Below, one piece after another: positions 33,715 through 42,644 of a stretch of 64,000 nt of DNA. Both the position numbers and the translations under genes were made by a program. The number at the start of each line of letters is the position of its first letter. The first letter of the stretch is position 1. Location: positions 766,700 to 830,699 of the forward strand of contig CAVXWW010000009.1 of assembly GCA_963765545.1 (NCBI GenBank), in the 5' to 3' direction. The stretch comes from JARRPM01 sp963765545. Lineage in GTDB: Bacteria > Pseudomonadota > Gammaproteobacteria > Pseudomonadales > Halieaceae. The notes below the pieces were generated by a model that saw nothing but the letters and a program-made list of their open reading frames with translations, had not been told where the DNA came from and did no database searches.

Positions 33715-35805
33715 CTACGCGCCCTGCTGTGCCTGGATGGCGGTGATCGCCACCGTGTTGATGATGTCCGCGACCGTGCAGCCCCGGGAAAGGTCGTTGA
33801 TCGGCTTGTTAAGGCCCTGCAACACCGGCCCCACGGCGACGGCATCCGCGGTACGTTGCACGGCCTTGTATGCGTTATTGCCGGCGTTGAGGTCGGGAAA
33901 TATGAATACCGTGGCGCGCCCGGCCACAGGGCTGCCGGGAAGTTTGGAGGCGGCCACGGCCATGTCGGTGGCCGCGTCGTATTGTATAGGCCCCTCGATG
34001 GCCAGTTCCGGGTGGCGCTCCTTCACCAAGGCCGTCGCCGTGCGCACCCGCTCAACCTCATCCCCCGTGCCGGAATCGCCAGAGGAATAGGACAGCATGG
34101 CCACCCGGGGTTCGACCCCGAACATGGCGGCCGTTGCTGCCGCGCTGGCGGCGATATCCGCCAATTGCCCGGAATCCGGTTTTGGGTTGACCGCGCAATC
34201 GCCATAGACCAGCACCCGGTCTTCAAGGCACATGAAAAACACGCTGGACACCAGGGCGACACCCGGACGCGTCTTCACAAATTCAAAGCTGGGCCGCAAG
34301 GTGTTGGCGGTGGTGTTGACGGCCCCGGATACCATGCCGTCTGCACGGCCCAGGTGAACCATCATGGTGCCGAAATAAGTCGGGTCGGCCATGCGGTCCT
34401 CGGCCATCTCCAGGTTGACGCCCTTGTGCTCGCGCAGGCGCAGATATTCCGCGGCGAACTCAGCGTGCCACTCGGATGACGGCGGGTCCACGATGTGCAG
34501 CCGGGCGGGGTCCAGCCCCAGCTCAGCGGCCTTGCTGCAGACGGCTTCGACATTGCCCAACAGGGTGATTTCGGCAACCCCGCGATCCGCCAGGGCTGCG
34601 GCCGCCTCCAGGATACGCGCATCCTCCCCTTCCGGAAGCACGATGCGGCGGCGATCGGCACGGGCCCGGGACATCAGCATGTACTCGAACATCAGCGGCG
34701 TCATGCCGGTGACTTCAGAATTCTGGAAATGGTCAGCGATGCGTTCCATATCCACGGCCTGGTAAAAAGTGTCCAGCGCCAGGGCAACCTTCTTGTCGTT
34801 GTCCGACGACAGCCAACCCCGCACACTATCCACCTGCCTGGCCACGCTGAGGGTATCCCCGGTGAGTGCCAGTATGGGCAGTTGCGAACCCTCCTCGCCA
34901 ATCAACAGGCGATAGACGCGCTCATCGGGTTCCGTTTCGCCACTCAACACCAGGCAGGCCAGGCTTGGATACTGCTGGGAACGATCGGCCAGGACGCAGC
35001 CGGCGAGGATATCCGCACGGTCGCCGGGTACTGCTACAAGGCCGCCCTCAATGATGTAATCCAGAAAATGGGACAGGCCCATGGCGCCCACTTTCACATC
35101 GCGAATCTCACGCTTCAGGCTGACCGGCGTGCCCTGTATTACCCTGGCGCCCAGGGTGTTGACCACGTCCTGCACCGTTGGCCGGGTCAGCGCGGGCTCT
35201 TCGTTGATGACGAATACGTCGTCCTCTCCCGCGAATGCAGCGCCCACCCTCTGGCGCGTGGCCTCCACCTCGGCAGGGTCCACCCGGCTCACCACCATCG
35301 AGAGCACAGTGGACTTGTGATCACGAATCACCCGCCGGATCACAGACACCCGTTCAACCAGGGCCTGCTGTGACAACCCGGAGCCATCGATGACCGGCAG
35401 CAAAGGCGCACCCAGGTTGCGCGCCACATCCATATTGAATTCAAACTCGAAGGCCGTGGAGGAGCCCGCGAAATCGGTGCCCACGCAGAGCACGAACTCG
35501 CAGCGCGCCTCCAGTTCCTTGTATTTGTCGAGAATCGCCTTGTGCAGGGCTTGCTGCCCTCTGGCAGCCATGATCGCCGCCGCCTCTTCATTGCTAAACC
35601 CCACCACCACGCGGCCGGTGTCCTGCAGGCGGCAGTGGACACAGATAGCGTCGAGCTCGTCCTGGAACGCCTTGCCCCGGGACATGATGGGCTGGAAGTA
35701 GCCGACCGACGGTGTGCGACGCACCAGGAAATCCATCATCCCGAAGGTAACCAGTGACTTGCCACTGGCGGGACCGGTGGACGCGATATAAAGACTGACC
35801 GGCAT
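33715..35805 (-). CDS. pta: Phosphate acetyltransferase, long form
   Basis: The 696-residue enzyme interconverts acetyl-CoA and acetyl phosphate. It has the three-domain form: a P-loop-like N-terminal domain (MPVSLYIASTGPASGKSLVT), a DRTGG-type middle domain (LSHFLDYIIEGGLVAVPGDR, ADILAGCVL) and the C-terminal PTA domain (YMLMSRARADRRRIVLPEGE, LGRADGMVSGAVNTTANTLR, NPKPDSGQLADIA, LSYSSGDSGTG, KPINDLSRGC). The length is close to E. coli Pta (714). I chose the ATG at 35805 because the upstream 75 residues have no domain. It is the first gene of the pta-ackA operon. Confidence 0.95.
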   Translation of the reverse strand: MPVSLYIASTGPASGKSLVTFGMMDFLVRRTPSVGYFQPIMSRGKAFQDELDAICVHCRLQDTGRVVVGFSNEEAAAIMAARGQQALHKAILDKYKELEARCEFVLCVGTDFAGSSTAFEFEFNMDVARNLGAPLLPVIDGSGLSQQALVERVSVIRRVIRDHKSTVLSMVVSRVDPAEVEATRQRVGAAFAGEDDVFVINEEPALTRPTVQDVVNTLGARVIQGTPVSLKREIRDVKVGAMGLSHFLDYIIEGGLVAVPGDRADILAGCVLADRSQQYPSLACLVLSGETEPDERVYRLLIGEEGSQLPILALTGDTLSVARQVDSVRGWLSSDNDKKVALALDTFYQAVDMERIADHFQNSEVTGMTPLMFEYMLMSRARADRRRIVLPEGEDARILEAAAALADRGVAEITLLGNVEAVCSKAAELGLDPARLHIVDPPSSEWHAEFAAEYLRLREHKGVNLEMAEDRMADPTYFGTMMVHLGRADGMVSGAVNTTANTLRPSFEFVKTRPGVALVSSVFFMCLEDRVLVYGDCAVNPKPDSGQLADIAASAAATAAMFGVEPRVAMLSYSSGDSGTGDEVERVRTATALVKERHPELAIEGPIQYDAATDMAVAASKLPGSPVAGRATVFIFPDLNAGNNAYKAVQRTADAVAVGPVLQGLNKPINDLSRGCTVADIINTVAITAIQAQQGA

Positions 35806-36288
35806 GGCTTGCAAGCATCTCCCTGTGGGGCGAAAAAAGACCTGAGGTCGAGTATAAGAAACATTAACACGCTTTTCGTACTGCCACTGGTGTAGCCGAG
35901 GGCCAATCTCACCGGCACAGAACCACCCTCCACCCCGGCAAACCGCCTCGAAGTATAAGCAATATAAATGGGGTATCAGGAAGAAGTCCACTCGCGCCAC
36001 CCGAATCTTTGACCCGAAGATGACGCTCAATCATCCTTAATCATCTTGAGATCGCGCTCGTACTGATTCCTTCACAGATCTTTTCCATCCATTCCCGGAC
36101 AGAAGCCAGGGTATAGAGAACCTTGCACTACCGTTACCTATAACCTGTTGATTCTTATACAAAAGCCAACAGGTTCTCACGCGGGCTCTTACATGAGTAT
36201 AGTTGGAATCCCTGCTTGTCAGCTCCCCCAAAAATGCTACCCTCTGTACTCATCGCAGTTTCCCGGCTAATCATCCAGGAGCCTCTCC
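35806..36288. other. Divergent intergenic region with an inverted repeat
   Basis: No gene is seen. AACCTGTTG (36142-36150) and CAACAGGTT (36167-36175) form a perfect 9-bp inverted repeat with a 16-bp spacer. It lies between the divergent pta and the 36289 gene and may be an operator for either, or a hairpin. AGGAG at about 36277 is the ribosome site of the 36289 gene. Confidence 0.4.
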
Positions 36289-36723
36289 ATGCCTGAATAT
36301 ATTCCCCCAACTCTCGATTGGGTACGCGAGCAAGTAGAACTGTATGAGAGCAGTGGTGGTACCGAGGGCAACACTCTGCTGGATACCGGCATGCCCTGCA
36401 TCATCGTGACCCATCTCGGCAACAAAACCGGGGGTATCCGCAAAATACCCCTGATGCGCGTTGAGGTAGGCGGCAGGTACGTATTGATTGGATCCATGGG
36501 CGGCCAACCGCAGAACCCCGGATGGGTCTACAATCTCCGGGCGAACCCGGATATCGAGATCCGCGACAAAACTGAAGTGATGCCAATGCGTGCTCGCGAG
36601 GTGACCGATGAACAGGAGCGGGCTGCACTGTGGGCGGCGGGAGTCGCCGCATATCCACCTTACGACGAGTACCAGGCCAAGACCACCCGTAAAATACCGG
36701 TTTTTATTGCCGAACCTCGTTGA
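36289..36723 (+). CDS. Deazaflavin-dependent nitroreductase-family oxidoreductase (Ddn-like)
   Basis: The 144-residue protein matches the Ddn/F420H2-dependent split-barrel family: DTGMPCIIVTHLGNKTGGIR, KIPLMRVEVGGRYVLIGSMG, GQPQNPGWVYNLRANPDIEI and RAREVTDEQERAALWAA. In actinobacteria such proteins use F420H2; many proteobacterial homologues have unknown cofactors. AGGAG precedes the ATG by 7 bases. It is followed 67 bp later by the thioesterase gene in the same direction, probably one operon. Length is normal for a single-domain member. Confidence 0.85.
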   Translation: MPEYIPPTLDWVREQVELYESSGGTEGNTLLDTGMPCIIVTHLGNKTGGIRKIPLMRVEVGGRYVLIGSMGGQPQNPGWVYNLRANPDIEIRDKTEVMPMRAREVTDEQERAALWAAGVAAYPPYDEYQAKTTRKIPVFIAEPR

Positions 36724-36790
36724 GATTTTTGTCAGCCAACCTGCCGGCTCTAAAGTAAAAAAAGAACCGCATAGAATACGGGAAATTGCC

Positions 36791-37279
36791 ATGGCGGAAG
36801 CCGGTCTTTTTACGACTTACACCGAAGTGAAACCCGAGTGGATCGATTATAACGGTCACATGAATATGGGTTACTACCTGGTGGCCTTCGATTACATCGC
36901 GACCGACCGCTTCTACGACTCCATGAACATCGGCGTGGCCCACAAGCAGGCCCTGGGCAAGACCACCTTTTCACTGGGTGCCAATATCGATTTTATCCAG
37001 GAGGTGAAGGAAGGAGACCGCCTGCGCCTGACCAGCCAGCTGGTGGATTACGATCACAAACGCCTGCACTACATCCACTGCATGTATCACGACGAGCAGG
37101 GGTACCTGGCAGCCACCAACGAATGCCTGGGTATGTACATCGACCTGGAATCACGTCGCAGCACCAGCTTCAGCGATCAACAGATGTCTCGATTCCAACA
37201 GGAACTGGAACGCGGTCAGCAGTTCCCTGTGCCCGAGGCGTTCGGGCGCAAGCTGGGAATAAGACGCAAGGACAATTGA
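36791..37279 (+). CDS. Hot-dog fold acyl-CoA thioesterase-like protein
   Basis: The 162-residue protein has a 4HBT-type hot-dog core: VKPEWIDYNGHMNMGYYLVA (the D-x-x-x-H active motif), LGANIDFIQEVKEGDRLRLT, YDHKRLHYIHCMYHDEQGYL and ATNECLGMYIDLESRR. The fold is found in thioesterases that cleave acyl-CoA, here probably in fatty-acid or carnitine-type metabolism. I chose the ATG at 36791 because the longer frame overlaps the upstream gene. A group A IS fragment follows directly. Confidence 0.85.
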   Translation: MAEAGLFTTYTEVKPEWIDYNGHMNMGYYLVAFDYIATDRFYDSMNIGVAHKQALGKTTFSLGANIDFIQEVKEGDRLRLTSQLVDYDHKRLHYIHCMYHDEQGYLAATNECLGMYIDLESRRSTSFSDQQMSRFQQELERGQQFPVPEAFGRKLGIRRKDN

Positions 37280-37317
37280 TAACCGACAAATAACAGCAGG
37301 GTGTTCAGGCGTAGGCC

Positions 37318-37899
37318 TCGCTCCATCTCGAGATGCTTGCCTTGCGCCAGCAACTGGCAATGTTGGCCAGCCGAGAAAACAAACGGCACCACTTTCGCTC
37401 GAGCGAGCGTATATTCTGGGTTTGGCTTTACCGGCTATGGCCCTACTGCCTTGAGACGTTGGCAATCTTAAAGCCAGACACTCTGGTCCGATGGCATCGA
37501 AAAGGATTTCGACTGTTGCGACAGGTGTTGAAATTCTACGCCAGGTATTATCACGAGGCGAGAACGCACTTGTCTCTCGATAAGCAGAGTCCGGTACCAC
37601 GATCGATTCAACAGCCAGATCAGGGAACAGTCGTGGCCTTTCCTCATGTCGGTGGCCTCCATCATGAGTGCCGACGCGCAGCTTGATTTTACGTTTGTCA
37701 GGACTACCAGTTCAATATAAAGACGAGTGTCGGCGCAGGCGATGCTCTGTCCGTGTTCGCAGGTAGTTTTCTAGAATACAAAAATTTACGTTGCCAGGGT
37801 GTTTGAAGCGTCCACAGAAATATCGGACGCCTTTCTCGGGCCATTTTTCGGTGAGTTAAAGAGCAAGCGATTCATGGATTGGGTTTTTGGTAGGGACAG
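37318..37899 (+). mobile_element. Group A rve-type IS, internally deleted copy
   Basis: The element keeps the transposase start region (MLALRQQLAMLASRENKRHH..DTLVRWHRKGFRL) and its last 50 residues (LRQVLKFYARYYHEARTHLS..FPHVGGLHHECRRAA), joined in frame at about 37515. The right end (GTTTTTGGTAGGGACAG) is intact at 37899, but the left terminus is missing. The open frame 37333-37686 is a deletion product without catalytic core. It looks like a minimal, probably dead derivative of the 44054 type. Confidence 0.85.
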
Positions 37900-37991
37900 G
37901 TGCTGCGGCACAATGTGTTATAAAAAGATGAAAATTTTTGCCATAGATCGTAGTCTAACGGTAAAAGCCCTGGGGGACGTAGACCGATACA

Positions 37992-39116
37992 GTGAAGATT
38001 TGGCTGATCCTGCTCTCGCTACTGGCTCCCGCCTTTGTTGTGGGGGACGACCTCGTCGATGAAGCCGGGGAGCTGGTGGAAGACGCCGTCGAGGGCTGGG
38101 AGGGCGACCTGCCGGCCGACCCCAACGCGCCCGATGAAAACTGGGTGGACGACAGCCACGCCTACGCCACCGAGCAGACCCAGGCGCTGACCCAGTGGAT
38201 GGATGGCTACTTTGGTGAGCCGAATTATGAACTGGAGGCGGCGGAGTCATTCCTGCGCCTGGATCTCACCACCGACTGGGACCAGGACGACGGCAACAAC
38301 AACAAGGTACGGCTGCGCGGCAAGCTGCAGCTACCCAGGGTATCCCGGCGCCTGAACCTGGTATTCGCCGACGAGTCGGGGGATGAATTCGCCACCGACA
38401 GGGATCAAAGCAGCCTGGATGACAACGTGGGCCTGGTGTACGAGGTGTCGGAGAGCAAGCGCTCGCGCTTCGACCTCACCATGGGATTGAACTGGAACCG
38501 GGTGCGCCCGGGGGTGCGCTATCGCTACCAGGACAGGTTCGCCGAACTGTACAGCTACCGCCTGACCCAGCGCGTGCAGTGGCAAAATGGCGAGGGTTTC
38601 TACGCCACCAGCCAGGCGGAACTCAACCGCGCCCTGGGGGAGAATACCTTCCTGCGCTGGAACAACCGGGCGGTATACGGCGAGGAGACCAAGGGCACCG
38701 AGTGGGTCACCCGCCTGTCGCTGTTCGAGCGCCGCCGAACCCGCGCTCGCAACCTGGACGTGGGCATCAACTACTTCGGCGCGATCAACGGCTTTACCGA
38801 TCCCAGGTATATCAGGAACTACCGGGTGGGTGTGCTCTACCGGCAGCAGATCTACCGCAAATTCCTCTTCCTGGAGGTGGAACCGGCCTACAACTACCGC
38901 AAGCAGAATGCGGACGACAAGCGCCAGTTTGCCTGGAGCATCGGCCTGACCCTGCAGATCGCCCTGGAGCGGGACCTGGCGCGCAAGAAAAACCGCAGTC
39001 GGCACAAGGATCCGGCCGACGACAATATCTCCGGGAATGGTGCCGGCTCACCGGATAACGAAGTGAGCCAGCACCAGCCGCGGGCCGATTCACCGCCCGA
39101 AGACCTCCCCCTTTAG
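37992..39116 (+). CDS. Exported, probably outer-membrane, uncharacterised protein
   Basis: The 374-residue protein starts at GTG with a signal peptide (MKIWLILLSLLAPAFVVG). An acidic segment (DLVDEAGELVEDAVEGWEGD) follows, then TQALTQWMDGYFGEPNYELE. The rest is a run of alternating, aromatic-capped strands (SFLRLDLTTDWDQDD, NNKVRLRGKLQLPRVSRRLN, RFDLTMGLNWNRVRPGVRYR, RFAELYSYRLTQRVQWQNGE, NLDVGINYFGAINGF) that look like a beta-barrel. The tail (KNRSRHKDPADDNISGN..) is charged and low-complexity. No family was recognised. The group A IS right end lies 93 bp upstream of the start and may provide or disrupt its promoter. Confidence 0.65.
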   Translation: MKIWLILLSLLAPAFVVGDDLVDEAGELVEDAVEGWEGDLPADPNAPDENWVDDSHAYATEQTQALTQWMDGYFGEPNYELEAAESFLRLDLTTDWDQDDGNNNKVRLRGKLQLPRVSRRLNLVFADESGDEFATDRDQSSLDDNVGLVYEVSESKRSRFDLTMGLNWNRVRPGVRYRYQDRFAELYSYRLTQRVQWQNGEGFYATSQAELNRALGENTFLRWNNRAVYGEETKGTEWVTRLSLFERRRTRARNLDVGINYFGAINGFTDPRYIRNYRVGVLYRQQIYRKFLFLEVEPAYNYRKQNADDKRQFAWSIGLTLQIALERDLARKKNRSRHKDPADDNISGNGAGSPDNEVSQHQPRADSPPEDLPL

Positions 39117-39162
39117 GTTCTCCTCGGCAAAGGCCGCCAGCCTGGAGCGCACGATGCCATTG

Positions 39163-39577
39163 GCTTTTGGCAAGTTAATGTCTCCCGACCGCAGAAATCT
39201 ACGACCTGGCCTCAAGCTACTGCCCTGCTCCACTCACCGAACGCACTGATCTTAAGATCACGATAATGCTGCGCGCCGACCAAGTGCCTGCCCAGATTGA
39301 ACAAGTTCTGCACAGCGGCATGAGTACTAACGAATCTTTGAGCCTGCCGTATAGATTTGAGCTTCCGGGATGAGGCGATTTAAGTCGATGACGCAGGCTC
39401 AGCGATTCTTGGGTATTCACGCTGAGGTTAGCAATTTGTTCAATCTGGGCAGGCACCTGGTTCGGGCTCAACACTATCGGGCTCTGAGGGTAAGTGCGTT
39501 CACCGAGTGGGGCAGGGCAGTTGCCTGAGATCAGGTCGTAGATTTCTGCGGTCGGGAGACATTAACTTGCCAATACC
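39163..39577. mobile_element. Two IS6 3' ends in inverted arrangement
   Basis: Both edges carry the IS6 right-end sequence, pointing outwards: GGCAAGTTAATGTCTCCCGA at about 39169 and the complement TCGGGAGACATTAACTTGCC at about 39552. Next to each is the C-terminal coding end of the transposase: on the minus strand NLFNLGRHLVGAQHYRDLKI, and on the plus strand NLFNLGRHLVRAQHYRALRV. No 5' half is present. This is an inverted pair of 3' ends meeting in the middle near 39340, not a normal element. Confidence 0.7.
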
Positions 39578-39584
39578 ATTTTCA

Positions 39585-41297
39585 CTAATGCTTAATATTA
39601 AACGTCGTATTTGCGTCCAGCGGATAGATAGGACTCTTTAGCTGGGTACGTTTGAAAATACTTATGTCGCGACTAGTGGTTCCGGGAACATCAGCGATCA
39701 ACAACTTGTCAGTGAAGTTTTCATAGAACGCTCGAAAGTGCATCCCGCTTTTGACACCTATAACGTCATATTCCTGAATGATGATGCCATGTGGCCGTCC
39801 CTGCGTATCATCATAGGTCTGGCATAGGCCGGAAATAACGATGACATCTACTTTATTCACCGCTTCGATGACCAACCTGGCGGTAGGGCCAAGCTGGAAT
39901 GGGCCGTTGAAAGCGGTCCCTCCGCGAACGGTCTCATTCCCATCCGAAATCGACTTGACATAGGCTTTGGTCTTGATCGGTTCGCCCGCCAATGGCTCAA
40001 ATTTGCCCCCGAGGCTCACATCGATTGTCGCTCCGACACCGGCAGCGACTGCGGCCTTCGCGGTTTCCGGATCGTGTATGGACATGAAAGCGACTTTCCC
40101 CAAGCCTTTGGTCTCCATAAGAGCCTTCAACAGGTGGGTGCCGCCACCTCCGGCTCCGCCACCCGGGTTATCCGCAGCGTCCCCAATCACAATAGGGGTA
40201 TGGTCGATGACATCGCCTTTCGTTGGCAATTTACGAACATAGTGGCCGTCCTTCTCGAGCATGGCCAGCACAGTGCTCATCGTTTTGTCCAAAGGTTCTA
40301 ATGGGATGATGGACTCTTTCCGGTGATCCCATATCCACTGCGCCAGTTCGTCCACCAGTTCTTGTGCCTGCTTGAGGTTGTTTTCGGTAGTGGCCATCGG
40401 GTACACGCCACAAAAATCGCTGTCCTGGTATGGAAAACCATGCATAACCGAGCAGTTCAACACACCGGGCCGCTTTTCGATTTCAATGCACTTTTCTTTA
40501 AGTCGATTTGCAAAGGTGCCCTCCTCTTCGGTATTACTCACCGGCATCATCAGTGGCACTCTGCGATAGGCCGGGGTGGGATGAGACTCTCCTGCCAGGA
40601 TCGCAGCGCCACGATACATTGCATCACGTGCGCATGCATTCATATCCATATGAGGATATTGTTTGCAGGCACTGAAGAAATTCATATTGTCCTTCATTTT
40701 ATCTGTGATCTTGCCATGCAGGTCGCCCGACCAGACGATCATCGTGTCCTTTCCGACCAGGGCTCTGACCGACTCCGCTAAGTCTCCCTCAAGATCGTGC
40801 GTGCTATTCACCATACCGGCCCCGTGAACACCAAGGTAGACGATGTCCATCGGTAACTGTGTTTTCAGCGTGTCCATGATCTCCTTTTTCGCATCTTTCC
40901 AAGCCTGATCGTTCACCGTGCTAAAGCACCAGTCTATATAGAACAGGACACCCGGGAGCAGCTCCCAGCCTTTTTCCTCGCACACATCCACTGCCCCGCC
41001 AATGGCAGTCCCTTTCAACTGCTTCTTGATCTGATCGCCCCGGAAAGTGCGCATTCTGTCGAGCGTGGTTTCGCCCATGCCTTCGGTAAGGTAGGTGTTG
41101 GTTTCATGGAAAAAACCTACATAGGAGACTCTTATCTTGTCGTGGATATTCCGAACGTTCTTTGGATACGGCCCGCCTTGTTGTTTTGGCTCCTGTTGTG
41201 CCAATAAATACCCTGGTAGAGCAACGCTAGTTCCGCCGGCAATTGCGAGTTTGGTAAAGTCTCTGCGGGTAAAATATTTATTCTCTGTATTATTCAT
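39585..41297 (-). CDS. Tat-exported M81-family metallopeptidase (MlrC-like)
   Basis: The 570-residue protein starts with a twin-arginine signal (FTRRDFTKLAIAGGTSVALP). It carries M81/MlrC features: YVGFFHETNTYLTEGMGETT (HETN metal motif), VYLGVHGAGMVNSTHDLEGD, IVWSGDLHGKITDKM (DxH), SVMHGFPYQDSD and IGDAADNPGGGAGGGGTHLL. Known members include microcystinase C (MlrC), which hydrolyses linear peptides; the substrate here is unknown. The last gene of a minus-strand cluster with the M19 and amidohydrolase genes, and cut at its 3' side by an IS6 relic 8 bp after the stop. Periplasmic. Confidence 0.88.
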   Translation of the reverse strand: MNNTENKYFTRRDFTKLAIAGGTSVALPGYLLAQQEPKQQGGPYPKNVRNIHDKIRVSYVGFFHETNTYLTEGMGETTLDRMRTFRGDQIKKQLKGTAIGGAVDVCEEKGWELLPGVLFYIDWCFSTVNDQAWKDAKKEIMDTLKTQLPMDIVYLGVHGAGMVNSTHDLEGDLAESVRALVGKDTMIVWSGDLHGKITDKMKDNMNFFSACKQYPHMDMNACARDAMYRGAAILAGESHPTPAYRRVPLMMPVSNTEEEGTFANRLKEKCIEIEKRPGVLNCSVMHGFPYQDSDFCGVYPMATTENNLKQAQELVDELAQWIWDHRKESIIPLEPLDKTMSTVLAMLEKDGHYVRKLPTKGDVIDHTPIVIGDAADNPGGGAGGGGTHLLKALMETKGLGKVAFMSIHDPETAKAAVAAGVGATIDVSLGGKFEPLAGEPIKTKAYVKSISDGNETVRGGTAFNGPFQLGPTARLVIEAVNKVDVIVISGLCQTYDDTQGRPHGIIIQEYDVIGVKSGMHFRAFYENFTDKLLIADVPGTTSRDISIFKRTQLKSPIYPLDANTTFNIKH

Positions 41298-41356
41298 CTT
41301 AATCTATTCCCATTTTTAAAAACTTACAGGGTTAGAAGCATTACGAACCAGTTACC

Positions 41357-41442
41357 TATTTAATATTGTTTTTGTAGATTTTGCCGTCCTTCATGATGAC
41401 ATCAATGTTCTTCTCTGCATCCATCAGCAAGTGAATATCTTT
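41357..41442 (-). pseudogene. C-terminal remnant of an amidohydrolase
   Basis: Immediately after the M19 gene stop and in the same frame, the minus strand reads VKDIHLLMDAEKNIDVIMKD followed by GKIYKNNIK and a stop at 41357. This aligns with the C-terminus of the intact amidohydrolase (ENLHLFDEPEKNLALIMKDG, KIYKNTVN). The gene body is absent, so a second amidohydrolase gene was once located here and was deleted. Confidence 0.75.
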
Positions 41443-41445
41443 AAC

Positions 41446-42594
41446 TCAACCCCAGACCTGGCCCATAATCCGCAGCCAGTTACCGCCCCAGATCTTGGCG
41501 ATATCCTCCTTCTTGTAGCCGCGGGCAAGCAAGGCCCCAGTCAGGTTGTAAAGCGTGTCTGGAAGTTCGATTCCCTCGGGGTAATACCATGGCGGTGGCG
41601 GATAGGTTTTAGGGCTCCAGTCCCCTTGATCGACTAATTGCTTATAGAGAGCCTTGGCATCTTCGTCGGGAATTGTACCGGCCTGTCCCAGCATGTAGTC
41701 CATACCGATCCCAACATGGTCGACTCCAACGAGCTCGACCATATAGTCGATCATGCGAATCATATCGTCCATACTCGGACGGTTGTTGTTAGAAATGAAC
41801 GGTGGCCAGCCCGCAACGCCACATATGCCGCCTTTTTGAGCGACGGCTTTAAGCACTTCATCGGGAAAGTTACGGTCGCTATTGATCACCGCGCGCGCGT
41901 TACCGTGGGAGCAAACGACGATAGTAGATCCTGCATCGATCGTGTCCAGCGCCGTTTTTACACCACCGTGTGCTACATCCACGATTATTTTCGCCTCATC
42001 TAAAACTTTGATCAAATCACGACCTTTCTGGGTTAGTCCCTTGTCCACCTTCTCACCACTTCCGTACCCGAACTCAGTCTTCTGGTTGTAGGTCATTTGG
42101 CATATTCCGATGCCAGCCTGCTTGAAAAACCAGGCCCACTCGAGGTTGCCATACAACGCATGGGGTGGTTGAAATTGGTATACCACGCCCAACTTGCCAG
42201 TCTTCTTGGCCTCATGGGCATCGGCGACCTTTTTGATCAGCAATGTGTCTGGGTCCTTAGCTATATTCTTGGCGACATAGGTTAGAAAGTTCAATGTATC
42301 TTCCAAACTGCCGCTGCTTACTGTAGTAAAAACGATGTCGGCGCCTCCCTTCTTATAGAGGTCCCAGGGATCGACTAGGATTTGTCCCGGCGGTGGGTAG
42401 CCAAGCAACGGAGCAGTTCCATCGATGGCGATCATCTCGTCGTGGATAGCCCGAAAGTTCGCTGGATACGGTCCGCCTGGTTGCGCAGGCTGCTGCGCCC
42501 ATACAGACCCTGGTAAAGCAGCGCCACTTGCGCCGGCAATTGCGAATTTGGAAAAGTCTCTGCGGGTCATAACAACATCATCTATAGTCTTCAT
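41446..42594 (-). CDS. Tat-exported M19-family dipeptidase-like protein
   Basis: The 382-residue protein has a twin-arginine signal (VMTRRDFSKFAIAGASGAAL) and the M19 renal-dipeptidase fold: KIIVDVAHGGVKTALDTI, TIVVCSHGNARAVINSDRN (metal-binding His in SHGN), GWPPFISNNNRPSMDDMIR and VGVDHVGIGMDYMLG. The usual N-terminal HxD metal motif is replaced by IAIDGTAPLLGYPPPGQ, so one metal ligand pair appears missing and activity may be altered. I chose the ATG at 42594 because AAGGAG lies 6 bases before it. Next in the cluster after the amidohydrolase gene (50 bp), followed by the remnant and M81. Confidence 0.85.
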   Translation of the reverse strand: MKTIDDVVMTRRDFSKFAIAGASGAALPGSVWAQQPAQPGGPYPANFRAIHDEMIAIDGTAPLLGYPPPGQILVDPWDLYKKGGADIVFTTVSSGSLEDTLNFLTYVAKNIAKDPDTLLIKKVADAHEAKKTGKLGVVYQFQPPHALYGNLEWAWFFKQAGIGICQMTYNQKTEFGYGSGEKVDKGLTQKGRDLIKVLDEAKIIVDVAHGGVKTALDTIDAGSTIVVCSHGNARAVINSDRNFPDEVLKAVAQKGGICGVAGWPPFISNNNRPSMDDMIRMIDYMVELVGVDHVGIGMDYMLGQAGTIPDEDAKALYKQLVDQGDWSPKTYPPPPWYYPEGIELPDTLYNLTGALLARGYKKEDIAKIWGGNWLRIMGQVWG

Positions 42595-42644
42595 CTTCAT
42601 CTCCTTCTTACTGGAGAGAACCATTAGCAAGGCTGTCGATCAGT

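Noticed and set aside
32625..35373. Long plus-strand open frames opposite pta-ackA
   Set aside because: They are antisense shadows of high-GC coding sequence; the minus strand has full family matches.
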